A DNA stretch of 32,861 nucleotides from Bacteroidales bacterium (GTDB lineage: Bacteria; Bacteroidota; Bacteroidia; Bacteroidales; UBA932). Location of the stretch: contig JAILIM010000050.1 in assembly GCA_024695285.1 (NCBI GenBank), positions 1 through 32,861 on the forward strand. The letters run 5' to 3'. The position numbers were made by a program, and so were the translations under genes. Numbering within the stretch: position 1 is the first letter of the stretch; each line of letters opens with the position of its first letter. The notes below the pieces were generated by a model. That model made no database searches and had not been told where the DNA came from. It worked only from the letters and a program-made list of their open reading frames with translations. Shown here piece after piece: positions 7,129 through 15,066 of this stretch.

Positions 7129-7616
7129 AACGCATCATCATTACTATCCTGCTGGCACTGGCTGTCATAACTGCCACAGCACAAACCACCAACCCGTTGA
7201 ATTACAGCGGCCAGATGTACATCGAAGCCATAGAAATCTTCAATACGCCGCGCTACATCTCTTATGAAGACCACGCCATCCTCACCAGGTCGATGTACAT
7301 CCCTTCAACACAGAACTGCGTCTTCGAATCCGACTTCGAGAAAGGAGTTATCACTATCGACAGCCAGGAAATGAAAGTCAAGGTGGACAGCACCAAAAGG
7401 TACGACCACGACTATAGCTGGGAGGTGGTCGTCTATATGCACCTCCAGAATTCCGGCGACCCTGCGGAACTGGTATGGAAGGAATTCGGCCAACCGTTCT
7501 TCCAGCAGATCTCGAAAGATGAAAAAGGAAAAGGCATCTGCCGCTTCCGGCTGTCGCCCCACGCCACGATTCCGACTGAAACCGATTTACTGAAGGAATA
7601 CTTCCAAGGGTACTAG
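7125..7616 (+). CDS. Exported protein of unknown function
   Basis: 163 residues, with a clear signal peptide (KRIIITILLALAVITATAQ) probably cut after ATAQ. The mature part is a mixed alpha/beta sequence with alternating hydrophobic stretches (ITIDSQEMKVKVDS, WEVVVYMHLQ) and no motif I recognise. It starts in an ATGA overlap with the RecA/DnaB-like gene and so is translated from the operator-controlled mRNA. The 3' end overlaps the convergent SprT-like gene by four bases (CTAG shared by both stops). It is the second exported protein in this regulon. Confidence 0.75.
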   Translation: MKRIIITILLALAVITATAQTTNPLNYSGQMYIEAIEIFNTPRYISYEDHAILTRSMYIPSTQNCVFESDFEKGVITIDSQEMKVKVDSTKRYDHDYSWEVVVYMHLQNSGDPAELVWKEFGQPFFQQISKDEKGKGICRFRLSPHATIPTETDLLKEYFQGY

Positions 7617-8044
7617 CCCGCATACAACCACTCCTTAATCCCCCGCAGCGACTCCTTGAGCACCCTCCGAAGACTCGGCGGAGGACCGTCTGCGGGGAAG
7701 TCAATCACAGGCACACCTACATCTTCGTAGTACCCCAGAGCCTTCGCGCGCGCCATCAACTGACCGTAGATCTGCCAGAATTCCGGGCCGTGGGGCGCTT
7801 GCTTCCGCTGCTTCTTGCCAAACTCCGTGTAATGCAGGTGATGCGAGTACTCGTGAATGGCAATCTCTGTGCAGCGCCTGGTATCGCCCCATCCGTCGTT
7901 GATGATAATCAGGCGCCTTTTGATGTAATACGAACCGCAGCGGGTCTTTGGTTTCGTGTGCCTTATTGAAACGCTGAATGACAGCTTGCACGGATACAGC
8001 GACAGCAACAAGTTCTTGAAATATCCGGCATCCTTATCAGTCAT
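7613..8044 (-). CDS. SprT-like zinc metalloprotease domain protein
   Basis: 143 residues. The zinc site is HEYSH (64-68) with a third ligand candidate in HGPEFW (85-90), the arrangement of SprT/Spartan-like metallopeptidases. A strand (YYIKRRLIIIND) precedes the HEXXH helix as in that fold. The start at 8044 is four bases after the FtsK-like stop, so the two are one operon; the longer open frame into the FtsK gene is not credible. In eukaryotes and archaea SprT-like proteases digest proteins crosslinked to DNA; bacterial members are little studied. Next to a DNA translocase a role in clearing DNA-bound proteins is attractive, but this is inference. Confidence 0.82.
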   Translation of the reverse strand: MTDKDAGYFKNLLLSLYPCKLSFSVSIRHTKPKTRCGSYYIKRRLIIINDGWGDTRRCTEIAIHEYSHHLHYTEFGKKQRKQAPHGPEFWQIYGQLMARAKALGYYEDVGVPVIDFPADGPPPSLRRVLKESLRGIKEWLYAG

Positions 8045-8048
8045 ACTT

Positions 8049-10109
8049 CTACTGCCTGAATGATTTAAGAATCGGTTCAAGCTCCGCCAGGGAATCCACC
8101 AGCACCTCGCGAGGCTTGGCGCCGTTCTGCTGGCCAACGATTCCGGCTGCCTCCAGCTGGGCCATCACACGGGCCGACTTTGCAAAGCCCATCCCCAGCG
8201 TCGTCTGCAGGTACGATGTCGATGCCTTCTGAGTCGTCACAACCATCTTCGCCGCTTCCTCGAACTTGTCGTCAAGTTTCTTCATATCCACGCTTTCCCC
8301 AGAACTAGCCCCCTCTTCCTTTACCTCCGGCAGGTAATACGGAGTCGCGAACGACTTATGGAATCCCTTCTGCGCCCCGATGGCCGAAGTCAGTGCCTCC
8401 ATCTCCGCGCTGCTGATGTAGCCGCACTGGATGCGCTCGGTCATCGCATCCACCGACAGCAGCATATCGCCCTTGCCCACCAGGTTCTCCGCCCCCGTCT
8501 GGTCCAAAATCACCTGCGAATCCATCTGCGTCTTGGTCTTGAACGCGATGCTCATCGGGAAGTTCGCCTTGATCATTCCGGAAATCACCTCCCGGCGCGG
8601 CGTCTGCGTGGCTATAATCAGGTGGATGCCGCAGGCGCGTCCCATCTGCGCTAAGCTGACGATTGATGTCATAATGCTTCTGGCGTGCGCCTTTGCCTCC
8701 GGCCCACCGGTACCCAGCACCAGCTGCGAATACTCGTCGATGATGACGACGATGTACGGCAGGAACCTATGCCCGTTCTTCGGATTGAGTTTGTGGGCAT
8801 TCCACTTGTCCAGGTACTCCAGCAGATTGGGCGTCCCGGCCTGTTCCATCAGGGTGTAGCGCTCCGACATCTCCTGGCAGAGCGAACGCAACGTCTTATC
8901 CGCATCCACCGGATTCTTCACGACTGCGCGCGCCTTCTCGTCCACCTCCGAATCCGAATCCTGCGTCACCGCCAAATAGTGGTTCAGCAGGCGCGAATAG
9001 CTGCCGAACTCCGTCTTTTTGGGGTCGATGAACACCAGCTTGAGCTCCGACGGGCGCTTGGCATACAGCAGTGAGGCTACGATCACGTTCAGGCCGACCG
9101 ACTTCCCCTGCTTGGTCGCTCCGGCTACCAGCAAATGAGGCGCATCCGCCAAGTCGAACACCTTCACGTCCCCGGTAATCTTTTTGCCGATGGCGATCGG
9201 CAGCTCGGCGTTGCTGGAGCGGAACTCCTCCGAGCCCACCAGCTCCCGTACAGACACCGCCGAACGTTCCTGGTTGGCGACCTCGAAGCCGACGCAGTCC
9301 TTCAGGATGGATGCCATCACACTCTCCGCCTTCAGCGCCACCGACACGTCGCTCGATAGGCTGCGGATGGCGGCGACCTTCACCCCCTTGTCGGGGTACA
9401 CCTTGTACAGTGTAACGGTCGGACCGGGGATGGCCTCGACGTCCGCCACCTGCACGTGGTGATCGGCCAGCGTCTCTCGGATGATTGCGATGTTACGCTC
9501 GATCTCAGATTTAGGTACGCCACGCCGCTCAGAACTGCGGTCCTTCAGCATACCGGCGGACGGAGTCTTGAAGTCCGGCAGGTCGTCGTCTGAGACGATT
9601 GCAGCTTTTTGGGGAGGCGCCGGAGCAGGCGCCTTCGGCTTCGGCGCAGGCTTGGGTGTCGGTCTGGCGGGAGCCTTTACCGGCTTCGATTCCATCGGCT
9701 GCTTTACCTTCACCACCTTCTTCACCGTCACCTCCTTGATGTACGGCTTATTGATGAAGAAGCGGGCCGAGGCTATGACGGCGTCCATCAGGGCGAAGCC
9801 GAGCCAGAAGAAGAACAGCGCCGTCGAGATGAAGAACGCCGTCCGCGCTCCCCCGACCTTCCCGGTCAGCAAATCGGCGAGCTTGCCGCCCAGCACGCCG
9901 CCCATCGAGAGCGGCACAGCACCTACAATCCCTTCGGCGAAATGCAGCCACAGGGCTCCCACGGCCACGCCCGTCAACGCCACCAGTGTCACTCGGACAA
10001 TCGACCAGCGGGACTTCTTTATCAGCAACCGGACAAGTATAACTGCCGGAATTGCCAGCAACAGGAAAGCCGGCCATCCCAGATATACAAAGACTAGACT
10101 ATCAAACAT
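8049..10109 (-). CDS. FtsK/SpoIIIE-family membrane-anchored DNA translocase (paralogue)
   Basis: 686 residues from the ATG at 10109. Hydrophobic segments lie at about 7-30, 39-58 and 90-115, followed by a Pro/Lys/Ala-rich linker (138-168). The motor has Walker A GATKQGKS (330-337), FIDPKK (360-365), Walker B VVIIDEY (454-460) and the LIIATQTPRREV segment. A C-terminal winged-helix gamma-like domain (about 620-672: STSYLQTTLGMGFAKSARV, then QLEAAGIV) is the DNA-orienting part in FtsK. Differences from housekeeping Bacteroidetes FtsK (KQGKS for GQGKS, DEYSQL for DEFADL, TQTPRREV for TQRPSVNV) mark it as a paralogue. The start is set by a -7 box that ends only four bases upstream; the ATG at 10172 would lie upstream of that promoter. 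It heads an operon with the SprT-like gene. Confidence 0.88.
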   Translation of the reverse strand: MFDSLVFVYLGWPAFLLLAIPAVILVRLLIKKSRWSIVRVTLVALTGVAVGALWLHFAEGIVGAVPLSMGGVLGGKLADLLTGKVGGARTAFFISTALFFFWLGFALMDAVIASARFFINKPYIKEVTVKKVVKVKQPMESKPVKAPARPTPKPAPKPKAPAPAPPQKAAIVSDDDLPDFKTPSAGMLKDRSSERRGVPKSEIERNIAIIRETLADHHVQVADVEAIPGPTVTLYKVYPDKGVKVAAIRSLSSDVSVALKAESVMASILKDCVGFEVANQERSAVSVRELVGSEEFRSSNAELPIAIGKKITGDVKVFDLADAPHLLVAGATKQGKSVGLNVIVASLLYAKRPSELKLVFIDPKKTEFGSYSRLLNHYLAVTQDSDSEVDEKARAVVKNPVDADKTLRSLCQEMSERYTLMEQAGTPNLLEYLDKWNAHKLNPKNGHRFLPYIVVIIDEYSQLVLGTGGPEAKAHARSIMTSIVSLAQMGRACGIHLIIATQTPRREVISGMIKANFPMSIAFKTKTQMDSQVILDQTGAENLVGKGDMLLSVDAMTERIQCGYISSAEMEALTSAIGAQKGFHKSFATPYYLPEVKEEGASSGESVDMKKLDDKFEEAAKMVVTTQKASTSYLQTTLGMGFAKSARVMAQLEAAGIVGQQNGAKPREVLVDSLAELEPILKSFRQ

Positions 10110-10113
10110 GGTG

Positions 10114-10166
10114 CAAAGGAAATATAATTGACTGCCAAAGAATGGCAGACTGCTCTTGTAGCTTTG
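10114..10166. promoter_or_regulatory. Shared bidirectional operator with two -7 boxes
   Basis: One palindrome, ACTGCCA-N5-TGGCAGA (10131-10149), serves two divergent promoters. Rightward, 9 nt then TAGCTTTG (10159-10166) and ATG at 10171. Leftward, 9 nt then TTCCTTTG (10114-10121 read on the minus strand) and ATG at 10109. In both directions the -7 box ends four bases before the start codon, so both mRNAs should be leaderless or nearly so. The symmetry is strong evidence that the palindrome is a functional dimer site, not chance. Confidence 0.85.
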
Positions 10167-10170
10167 CAGC

Positions 10171-11166
10171 ATGAAACGACAAGAACCCGATTACCGCAAA
10201 CTCACCGACGTCCAGCTCAAATACGAACTCAAGAAGCTAGAAGCCGCAATCCTTGAGCAGACCACTGACCCGCTGGCATCCAAAGTCCCGATGCCTTTCT
10301 ACGAATGGTCCCGCAACAAAACGGCCGTAGAAGAGCTTCACGACAAAATGCTCACCCGCAGCTGCATTCTCAACATCCTCTTTGAGCGTCATTGCACCCC
10401 GGCGGAAGTCGCCAGGCTCGAAAAGGTCAACGAACTCCTATTGGATATGACCAACCGCACCTACCGGCGCACGGTGCAGCTTTATCGAACAGTGCTCACG
10501 ATGCCCAAGGACGAATACGACGACGACTTCGAGATCGAAGCCAGGTTCGCCCCACTGTACGACATTCCGTCCTCCGTCCTTCGCCTGTCGGACGACAGCT
10601 ACTACGGCAGCGACTTCATCCGCATGGCGGCCATCCTGCAGGAGACTGAAGAATTCGAATCAGGCATGGCTGACGTAGCCTGTTACTGGTCGATGCACAC
10701 AGACCATACTCCAGACATGACCGACGCCGAGCTGGGATGTGCCAACACGCTCGATGATGGGCAGACGTGGGCTGAAGCCTGGCTCCGCATCCCTCAGCTC
10801 GAACACATCACCGTCTGTTACGCACTCCATGCTTTGGTCACGCACCAGTGTTACTCCATTCCCGACGTGCTCCGCATCAACGATTACAAGATAGAAGTGA
10901 ATCTAAAGGTCCAGCAGTTCTCGGATCAGAACCGCAACCGCCTATGGTGGTGGGACAAATACGACCTTCCCCGTTTCAAAGAAGCCCTGTTCCAGGAGGC
11001 AGATGCACGTCCGGAGGGCCTCCCACTTGATACCTTTATCCTTCAACGCGCCCGCGATTACTTCGGCGAGCGCGCCGACGAGGTCCTCGCCGCCGTCGGC
11101 ATCTCCGACATCGACCGATACATAGCCACCCTTAAACAGACAATTGCAAATCCAAGTCACATATGA
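10171..11166 (+). CDS. Unknown 331-residue protein
   Basis: Mostly helical and acidic, without signal peptide or membrane segment. The most distinctive part is YALHALVTHQCYSIPDVL (217-234), followed by a conserved-looking RINDYKIEVNLKVQQF block (235-250). I associate this pattern with an uncharacterised Bacteroidales family but can give no name. The N-terminus is a Lys/Glu-rich helix (YRKLTDVQLKYELKKLEAAI). It is first in a two-gene unit and its stop overlaps the next ATG (ATGA). Expression is tied to the central shared operator, opposite to the FtsK-like gene, so both arms should respond together. A structural partner of the translocase is possible but is a guess. Confidence 0.75.
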   Translation: MKRQEPDYRKLTDVQLKYELKKLEAAILEQTTDPLASKVPMPFYEWSRNKTAVEELHDKMLTRSCILNILFERHCTPAEVARLEKVNELLLDMTNRTYRRTVQLYRTVLTMPKDEYDDDFEIEARFAPLYDIPSSVLRLSDDSYYGSDFIRMAAILQETEEFESGMADVACYWSMHTDHTPDMTDAELGCANTLDDGQTWAEAWLRIPQLEHITVCYALHALVTHQCYSIPDVLRINDYKIEVNLKVQQFSDQNRNRLWWWDKYDLPRFKEALFQEADARPEGLPLDTFILQRARDYFGERADEVLAAVGISDIDRYIATLKQTIANPSHI

Positions 11167-12179
11167 TTCTCAAAGAACTCCTCCGCAAATATCCCTTTGA
11201 CGACCTCATCCCCGACCTCCTTACACTCGAAGAGCCGGTAAAAGATAACCTCTACGCTTTCAAGGAGGCATACGACGACCTTCTGCGGATACCCCTTGGC
11301 GATTCTCAGGGCGAGCTGATTGAAGTTTCCACCGTAACTGACACTGATGACGACGGAAACGTACTCGACAGATATATCCATGCGTCCAACTGCGAAGTAG
11401 CCCCTTGGGATTCCCGCCTAGCCAAAGAAGTGGTTATCGAAGCCGGTATTACGGAAATACATGCTCTTGCTCTCATCCTATGGCACATGACCTTCTACGG
11501 GTTCACGCAAGACAAAGATTTCCACCTGAGACAGGAAGCACGGAATAAGTATGAGCGCCAAGCCGAGGCTCTCAGCCGTCGCCAGTTCCTCAATTATGCC
11601 AAAGGGATTGCCAGTGCCTTCGAAATAGAACACATGTGCTTATCAATTGAAGGCTGGAAGGAATATGAACGTCGCGAGGCGCATCGTAACCGTCCTAAGC
11701 GGATGCGCGATGCGCGGCAGAACCGCAGCATTGCCCGACTGAAACGTCAAGGAAAGATACAGATTGCCATCGACCGTATCCGGACGGCAACCGGCGCAGA
11801 CGAAGAAAGCCTCAGTTACCTATTTGACACCACAGCCATCGTAGAATACGACTTCTTCTCCCGGACTCCAACGCCTGAAGGCCGCGCAGAATACATAGCC
11901 GACAACATCCGAAAATACTTCAACTCAGACCTGAGCTCCTACACCAGCGCTGAAATCATCGTCACATCCGACCCGTACCACCCCTTCACTGCCGACGAGG
12001 CCCGCACAATCAGAAAAGCGATCGATACTCTCCTGGCTCCATACTCCATCGAGTATATATACCGCTTCGGCTCCAAATCCGGCATTGGCCACGATCTGCA
12101 CATTCAACTGCTGATTTCGTCGCCAAGTCGCCAAAAAGCCGCCAAAAATAACAGCGAACCGGCCCCAGAGTATCTCTGA
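11163..12179 (+). CDS. Unknown 338-residue protein, DUF6557-like N-terminus
   Basis: Residues 1-130 (ILKELLRKYPFDDLIPDLL, then EVAPWDSRLAKEVVIE and ILWHMTFYGFT at 105-115) resemble a Bacteroidetes family I remember as DUF6557; this was not checked. A very basic helical segment follows (about 165-200, many Arg/Lys), which may bind nucleic acid. The C-terminal part (225-320) is a separate alpha/beta region with VEYDFFSRTPTPEGRAEYI and RFGSKSGIGHDLHIQLLIS. It overlaps the previous gene by four bases and is the last gene of the regulon, ending 12 bp before the 3' end of the tRNA-Leu gene. Confidence 0.72.
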   Translation: MILKELLRKYPFDDLIPDLLTLEEPVKDNLYAFKEAYDDLLRIPLGDSQGELIEVSTVTDTDDDGNVLDRYIHASNCEVAPWDSRLAKEVVIEAGITEIHALALILWHMTFYGFTQDKDFHLRQEARNKYERQAEALSRRQFLNYAKGIASAFEIEHMCLSIEGWKEYERREAHRNRPKRMRDARQNRSIARLKRQGKIQIAIDRIRTATGADEESLSYLFDTTAIVEYDFFSRTPTPEGRAEYIADNIRKYFNSDLSSYTSAEIIVTSDPYHPFTADEARTIRKAIDTLLAPYSIEYIYRFGSKSGIGHDLHIQLLISSPSRQKAAKNNSEPAPEYL

Positions 12180-12191
12180 GACCGGCTCTTG

Positions 12192-12274
12192 TGCGCGGGA
12201 TGAGACTCGAACTCACACAGGTTTTACCCCACTAGCTCCTGAAACTAGCGCGTCTACCATTTCGCCACCCGCGC
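12192..12274 (-). tRNA. tRNA-Leu (anticodon CAG)
   Basis: Read on the minus strand, the acceptor stem GCGCGGG pairs with CCCGCGC. The D arm contains TGGCGAAATGGTAGACGC. The anticodon arm CTAGT-TTCAGGA-GCTAG presents CAG. A long variable arm (class II) and the T arm GTTCGAGTC follow. Length is 83 nt with discriminator A; CCA is not encoded. It lies between the regulon and the housekeeping chromosome, but no duplicated 3' end marking an integration site was found. Confidence 0.95.
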
Positions 12275-12304
12275 TTCGGATTGGACTGCAAATATACAAT
12301 TTTT

Positions 12305-12853
12305 TTAGAAAATGTAAGATATTGTCAGAAGAATATCATTCGGCAGCACAAAAAATCTTTCGCCTACTCCGACAACTCTTCCGCATCTAAGGCATTCATA
12401 GGCGGTGTACTTGTCGTAGCCGCCCCACAGTCCAAGGCCGATATCAAGGTTCAGGTGAGTGTTCAGCATAAATGTGTAGCCAGCCGAGAGGCCGCCGCCG
12501 TAGCGGTCGCCCTCCGAGGCCGCGGGCGACTCGATGCCGCCCCTGTTGTATTCCTGCCATTTCAGTTTTCCGCCCATCCACCATCCGGAAAAGATGTGCC
12601 AGGGCCAGAAACGGGCGCCGGCTTCCAGGCTGCGCTGCTTGTCGGCCATTTCCTTGCTTCCTTCGCCCCAGATGAACGGATTGTACTTGACCCCGGCAGT
12701 CAGGGTCCACTGTCTGGCAATTCCGCAGGACGCTTCCACATTCAACGTCCCAAAATCTATATAGTCCAGCACATTGGTAGTAACGGAAAAGTTTTGTGCC
12801 TGGACCGTCGCACACAGGAATAGTCCTGCGGCAGCCAACAAGAAGTTTTTCAT
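12305..12853 (-). CDS. DUF3575-type outer-membrane barrel protein
   Basis: 182 residues with a signal peptide (KNFLLAAAGLFLCATVQAQ). The mature part is a run of amphipathic beta strands: VTTNVLDYIDFGTLNVEAS, a TAGVKYNPF strand, a GWWMGGKLKWQEYN strand, and a C-terminus ending in aromatic Phe (LLTISYIF) as in outer-membrane barrels. The pattern matches DUF3575. The start is taken at 12853, four bases after the lipoprotein stop, so the two are probably one operon. Likely located in the outer membrane; function unknown, though DUF3575 proteins often accompany surface-fimbria or lipoprotein loci. Confidence 0.8.
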   Translation of the reverse strand: MKNFLLAAAGLFLCATVQAQNFSVTTNVLDYIDFGTLNVEASCGIARQWTLTAGVKYNPFIWGEGSKEMADKQRSLEAGARFWPWHIFSGWWMGGKLKWQEYNRGGIESPAASEGDRYGGGLSAGYTFMLNTHLNLDIGLGLWGGYDKYTAYECLRCGRVVGVGERFFVLPNDILLTISYIF

Positions 12854-12857
12854 AGTA

Positions 12858-14432
12858 TTATTCTCCGTATCTTGCAAATGCCTCGTTGATAACGCTCTTG
12901 AAAGCTGGATAGTAGCTCAGCAGCTTGTTCTGCAGGCCCTCCAGGTTCACCACGTCGGCTGTAAACACGGGCGCCAGCTTCTCCAGCCCCAGTCCTCTTT
13001 CGTCCAGGTACAGCAGTATCTGCGGACTGAACCACGAGGACGTTCCAAATACCACGCTGGAGTCCGTGTAACGCCGGCGGAACATGACGGTCTGGCAGTA
13101 GCTGGCATACATCTGCGCCACTTCGCAGTAGCCGCTGTTCTCGTCGTCACGCGCCCCGTAAGGGCTGGCAAGGCCGGAACTGATGAGCGACATGCAGCTG
13201 TATTCCACCAGCGTCGTCCACCACTTCTTCCCGACCTGCGAGAACATTCCCGCCTTCGCGAAAGCCAGCATCGCACGCTCGTAAATATCCGAATATCCGT
13301 TGGTGTCGAGCAGTCCAAGATATATGTCCGGCTGCACCAGTTTTGCTATCGGGGTGTATTCACCCAGCACCGACGAAAGCGGCTCATAGGTCTCCAGGAT
13401 CGTGCCCTGGTGCATCATCACGGCAAAGTTCAGGTTAAGCACGGGAATGTCCCAGATGCGCAGGTCCTTCGGCGGCAGCGGGATGCTCCTGCCCGAATCG
13501 TTGCAGGCGGTGCAGTAATCGAAACCGGCGTTGTTGACCACGCAGCGGGTGAACAGCTTGCGCTCGGAATAGCTGTCAATCAGTATGTCGCAGCCTTCGG
13601 CAGGATGCACGCCGAGCGTGGACACAGACGCCGGAATGATGATTCGGTTGATGCCCTGCTTAAAGCCGTTGATATTCTGGAAGACGATCCAGTAACGCAC
13701 TTTGGACGAGAATTTGAGCCCCATCTTGAAGTATCCCTCGTCGTCTGTGTAGGTCACGGAGAACTTGACAAAGGAATTGCAGCAGATCTTGACGCCCTTA
13801 ACCCCTATGGGTTCGTCGTCCACCGCCGGGTCGGAAATGGTTATCCTACCCTTCGGGTAAAAACTCTCGGAAGCCTTGGTGCCTCCGGGGTAAAGGTCAG
13901 CGTTGCCTGTGATCCTGAACGCTTCACGCTCCACCGCCTCCCAGTCGATGCCGTCGGACTTGGTGGACGGGTTGTTGTCGGCAAGGAAGCACTCGTCGAT
14001 GCGTTCGTAACGCACGCCCGCGGGGAATTCGAAATCCACGGGCACGACGGCGTACTGCCACGTGATGCTTTCTTCCGGCAGCATGGGGTCGTGGTACCAG
14101 TCGCCGTCGCGCACTATGCGATAGTCCAGCGGGTGGTCGGTGAGCTCGAGCCCCATGTCCAGCAGTATCTGCAGCTGTTCATCGTCCTTGGGGAGGAATC
14201 TCACGTAAAAGTCAGTAGGCTCGATGGTCGTGCGCGCAGAGGGGGCGATGTTCTGCAGCGCCTTGGTCATGTTGCGCACGGAGTATGGGTCGTCAAGCTG
14301 CTCGCCGAGGACTATCTCATCGTGCGAGAAAGACTCGTCGCCCCGGTAGGGGGAGTTCCACGAGCTGTATTCCTTCTGCGTGCATGCGAGAAGGACTGAA
14401 GCAGCGGCAAAGATGATAACAATCTTTTTCAT
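12858..14432 (-). CDS. Large Bacteroidales lipoprotein of unknown function
   Basis: 524 residues. A type II signal peptide ends in the lipobox LLAC (C17). The mature protein is rich in aromatic residues, with a central part (about 205-260) resembling a short carboxypeptidase-like/Ig-type strand set (GRITISDPAVDDEPIGVKGV, YTDDEGYFKMGLKF). A region about 320-440 carries two nearby cysteines (DYCTAC). No enzyme motif is seen. The start at 14432 gives the normal lipoprotein signal; the frame upstream to 14498 lacks one. Probably co-transcribed with the DUF3575 gene, suggesting a surface complex. Confidence 0.75.
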   Translation of the reverse strand: MKKIVIIFAAASVLLACTQKEYSSWNSPYRGDESFSHDEIVLGEQLDDPYSVRNMTKALQNIAPSARTTIEPTDFYVRFLPKDDEQLQILLDMGLELTDHPLDYRIVRDGDWYHDPMLPEESITWQYAVVPVDFEFPAGVRYERIDECFLADNNPSTKSDGIDWEAVEREAFRITGNADLYPGGTKASESFYPKGRITISDPAVDDEPIGVKGVKICCNSFVKFSVTYTDDEGYFKMGLKFSSKVRYWIVFQNINGFKQGINRIIIPASVSTLGVHPAEGCDILIDSYSERKLFTRCVVNNAGFDYCTACNDSGRSIPLPPKDLRIWDIPVLNLNFAVMMHQGTILETYEPLSSVLGEYTPIAKLVQPDIYLGLLDTNGYSDIYERAMLAFAKAGMFSQVGKKWWTTLVEYSCMSLISSGLASPYGARDDENSGYCEVAQMYASYCQTVMFRRRYTDSSVVFGTSSWFSPQILLYLDERGLGLEKLAPVFTADVVNLEGLQNKLLSYYPAFKSVINEAFARYGE

Positions 14433-14636
14433 AGTCTGTCGTTTTTGTTTCGATGCAAAGGTGAAACAAATTATCCATTTTAATTCCGTGTGCAACACTT
14501 ATTTGCAAAATCGCGCGTCTGCTGCCCTCCTGTGGCGTTTTCAATTATCGGTTTTTCAAAAAATACGCAGTTTTTTCGGGACGGTTACTAATTGTTGGGG
14601 CAAAATTGCTATCTTTAAACCCAAATACACGAATCT

Positions 14637-15062
14637 ATGTACCAATATAAAGAAGTCGCACCGTCCCTTTTCGTCCTCAGCCTGGACAACCATACAGAAA
14701 TAATGGAGGCCCTCAATGCCTTCTGCCTGGAGAAAGATATATTGTCCGGTTCCGTCCACGGCCTGGGAGCGATCAACGAAGCGACATTCCGTTTCCTCGA
14801 ACCAGCGACCAAGCAGTACGTCGACAAAACATTCGCCGAACAGATGGAAATAACCAACCTGACCGGCAATATCTCCCGCAAGGACGGCAAGCCCTATCTT
14901 CACGTCCACATCACCGCCAGCCGCAGAGACTACACCTGTGTGGGCGGACATCTGCTGAGTGCGCGCATCAACGGCGCCTGCGAACTCTTCGTGGAGGCTT
15001 ATGACGCTGAAGTCGGCCGCCGCTTCGACCCTGAAACCGGATTGAACCTGTATAAACTCTAA
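14637..15062 (+). CDS. PPC (DUF296) domain protein
   Basis: 141 residues forming a single PPC/DUF296 domain: LSGSVHGLGAINEATFRFL near the middle and the diagnostic YLHVHITASRRDYTCVGGHL (120-residue region end), followed by CELFVEAYD. In plants the domain joins AT-hook proteins; bacterial stand-alone members form trimers, often bind a metal through the HVH-type histidines, and have no settled role. A -7-like box TATCTTTA lies just upstream (14610s). It ends four bases before the transporter gene, suggesting a shared mRNA. Confidence 0.88.
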   Translation: MYQYKEVAPSLFVLSLDNHTEIMEALNAFCLEKDILSGSVHGLGAINEATFRFLEPATKQYVDKTFAEQMEITNLTGNISRKDGKPYLHVHITASRRDYTCVGGHLLSARINGACELFVEAYDAEVGRRFDPETGLNLYKL

Positions 15063-15066
15063 CCAT

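Noticed and set aside
8045..8137. N-terminal extension of the SprT-like protein into the FtsK-like gene
   Set aside because: The extra 31 residues are translated from another frame of FtsK coding sequence and the ATG at 8044 lies right after the FtsK stop.
10110..10172. Upstream ATG at 10172 as the start of the FtsK-like gene
   Set aside because: It lies upstream of the -7 box and overlaps the divergent gene start; the ATG at 10109 gives a good membrane N-terminus.
12192..12274. tRNA-Leu as an integration site of the 2690-12180 module
   Set aside because: No integrase gene and no repeated tRNA 3' segment near the left boundary were found; module composition resembles the host.
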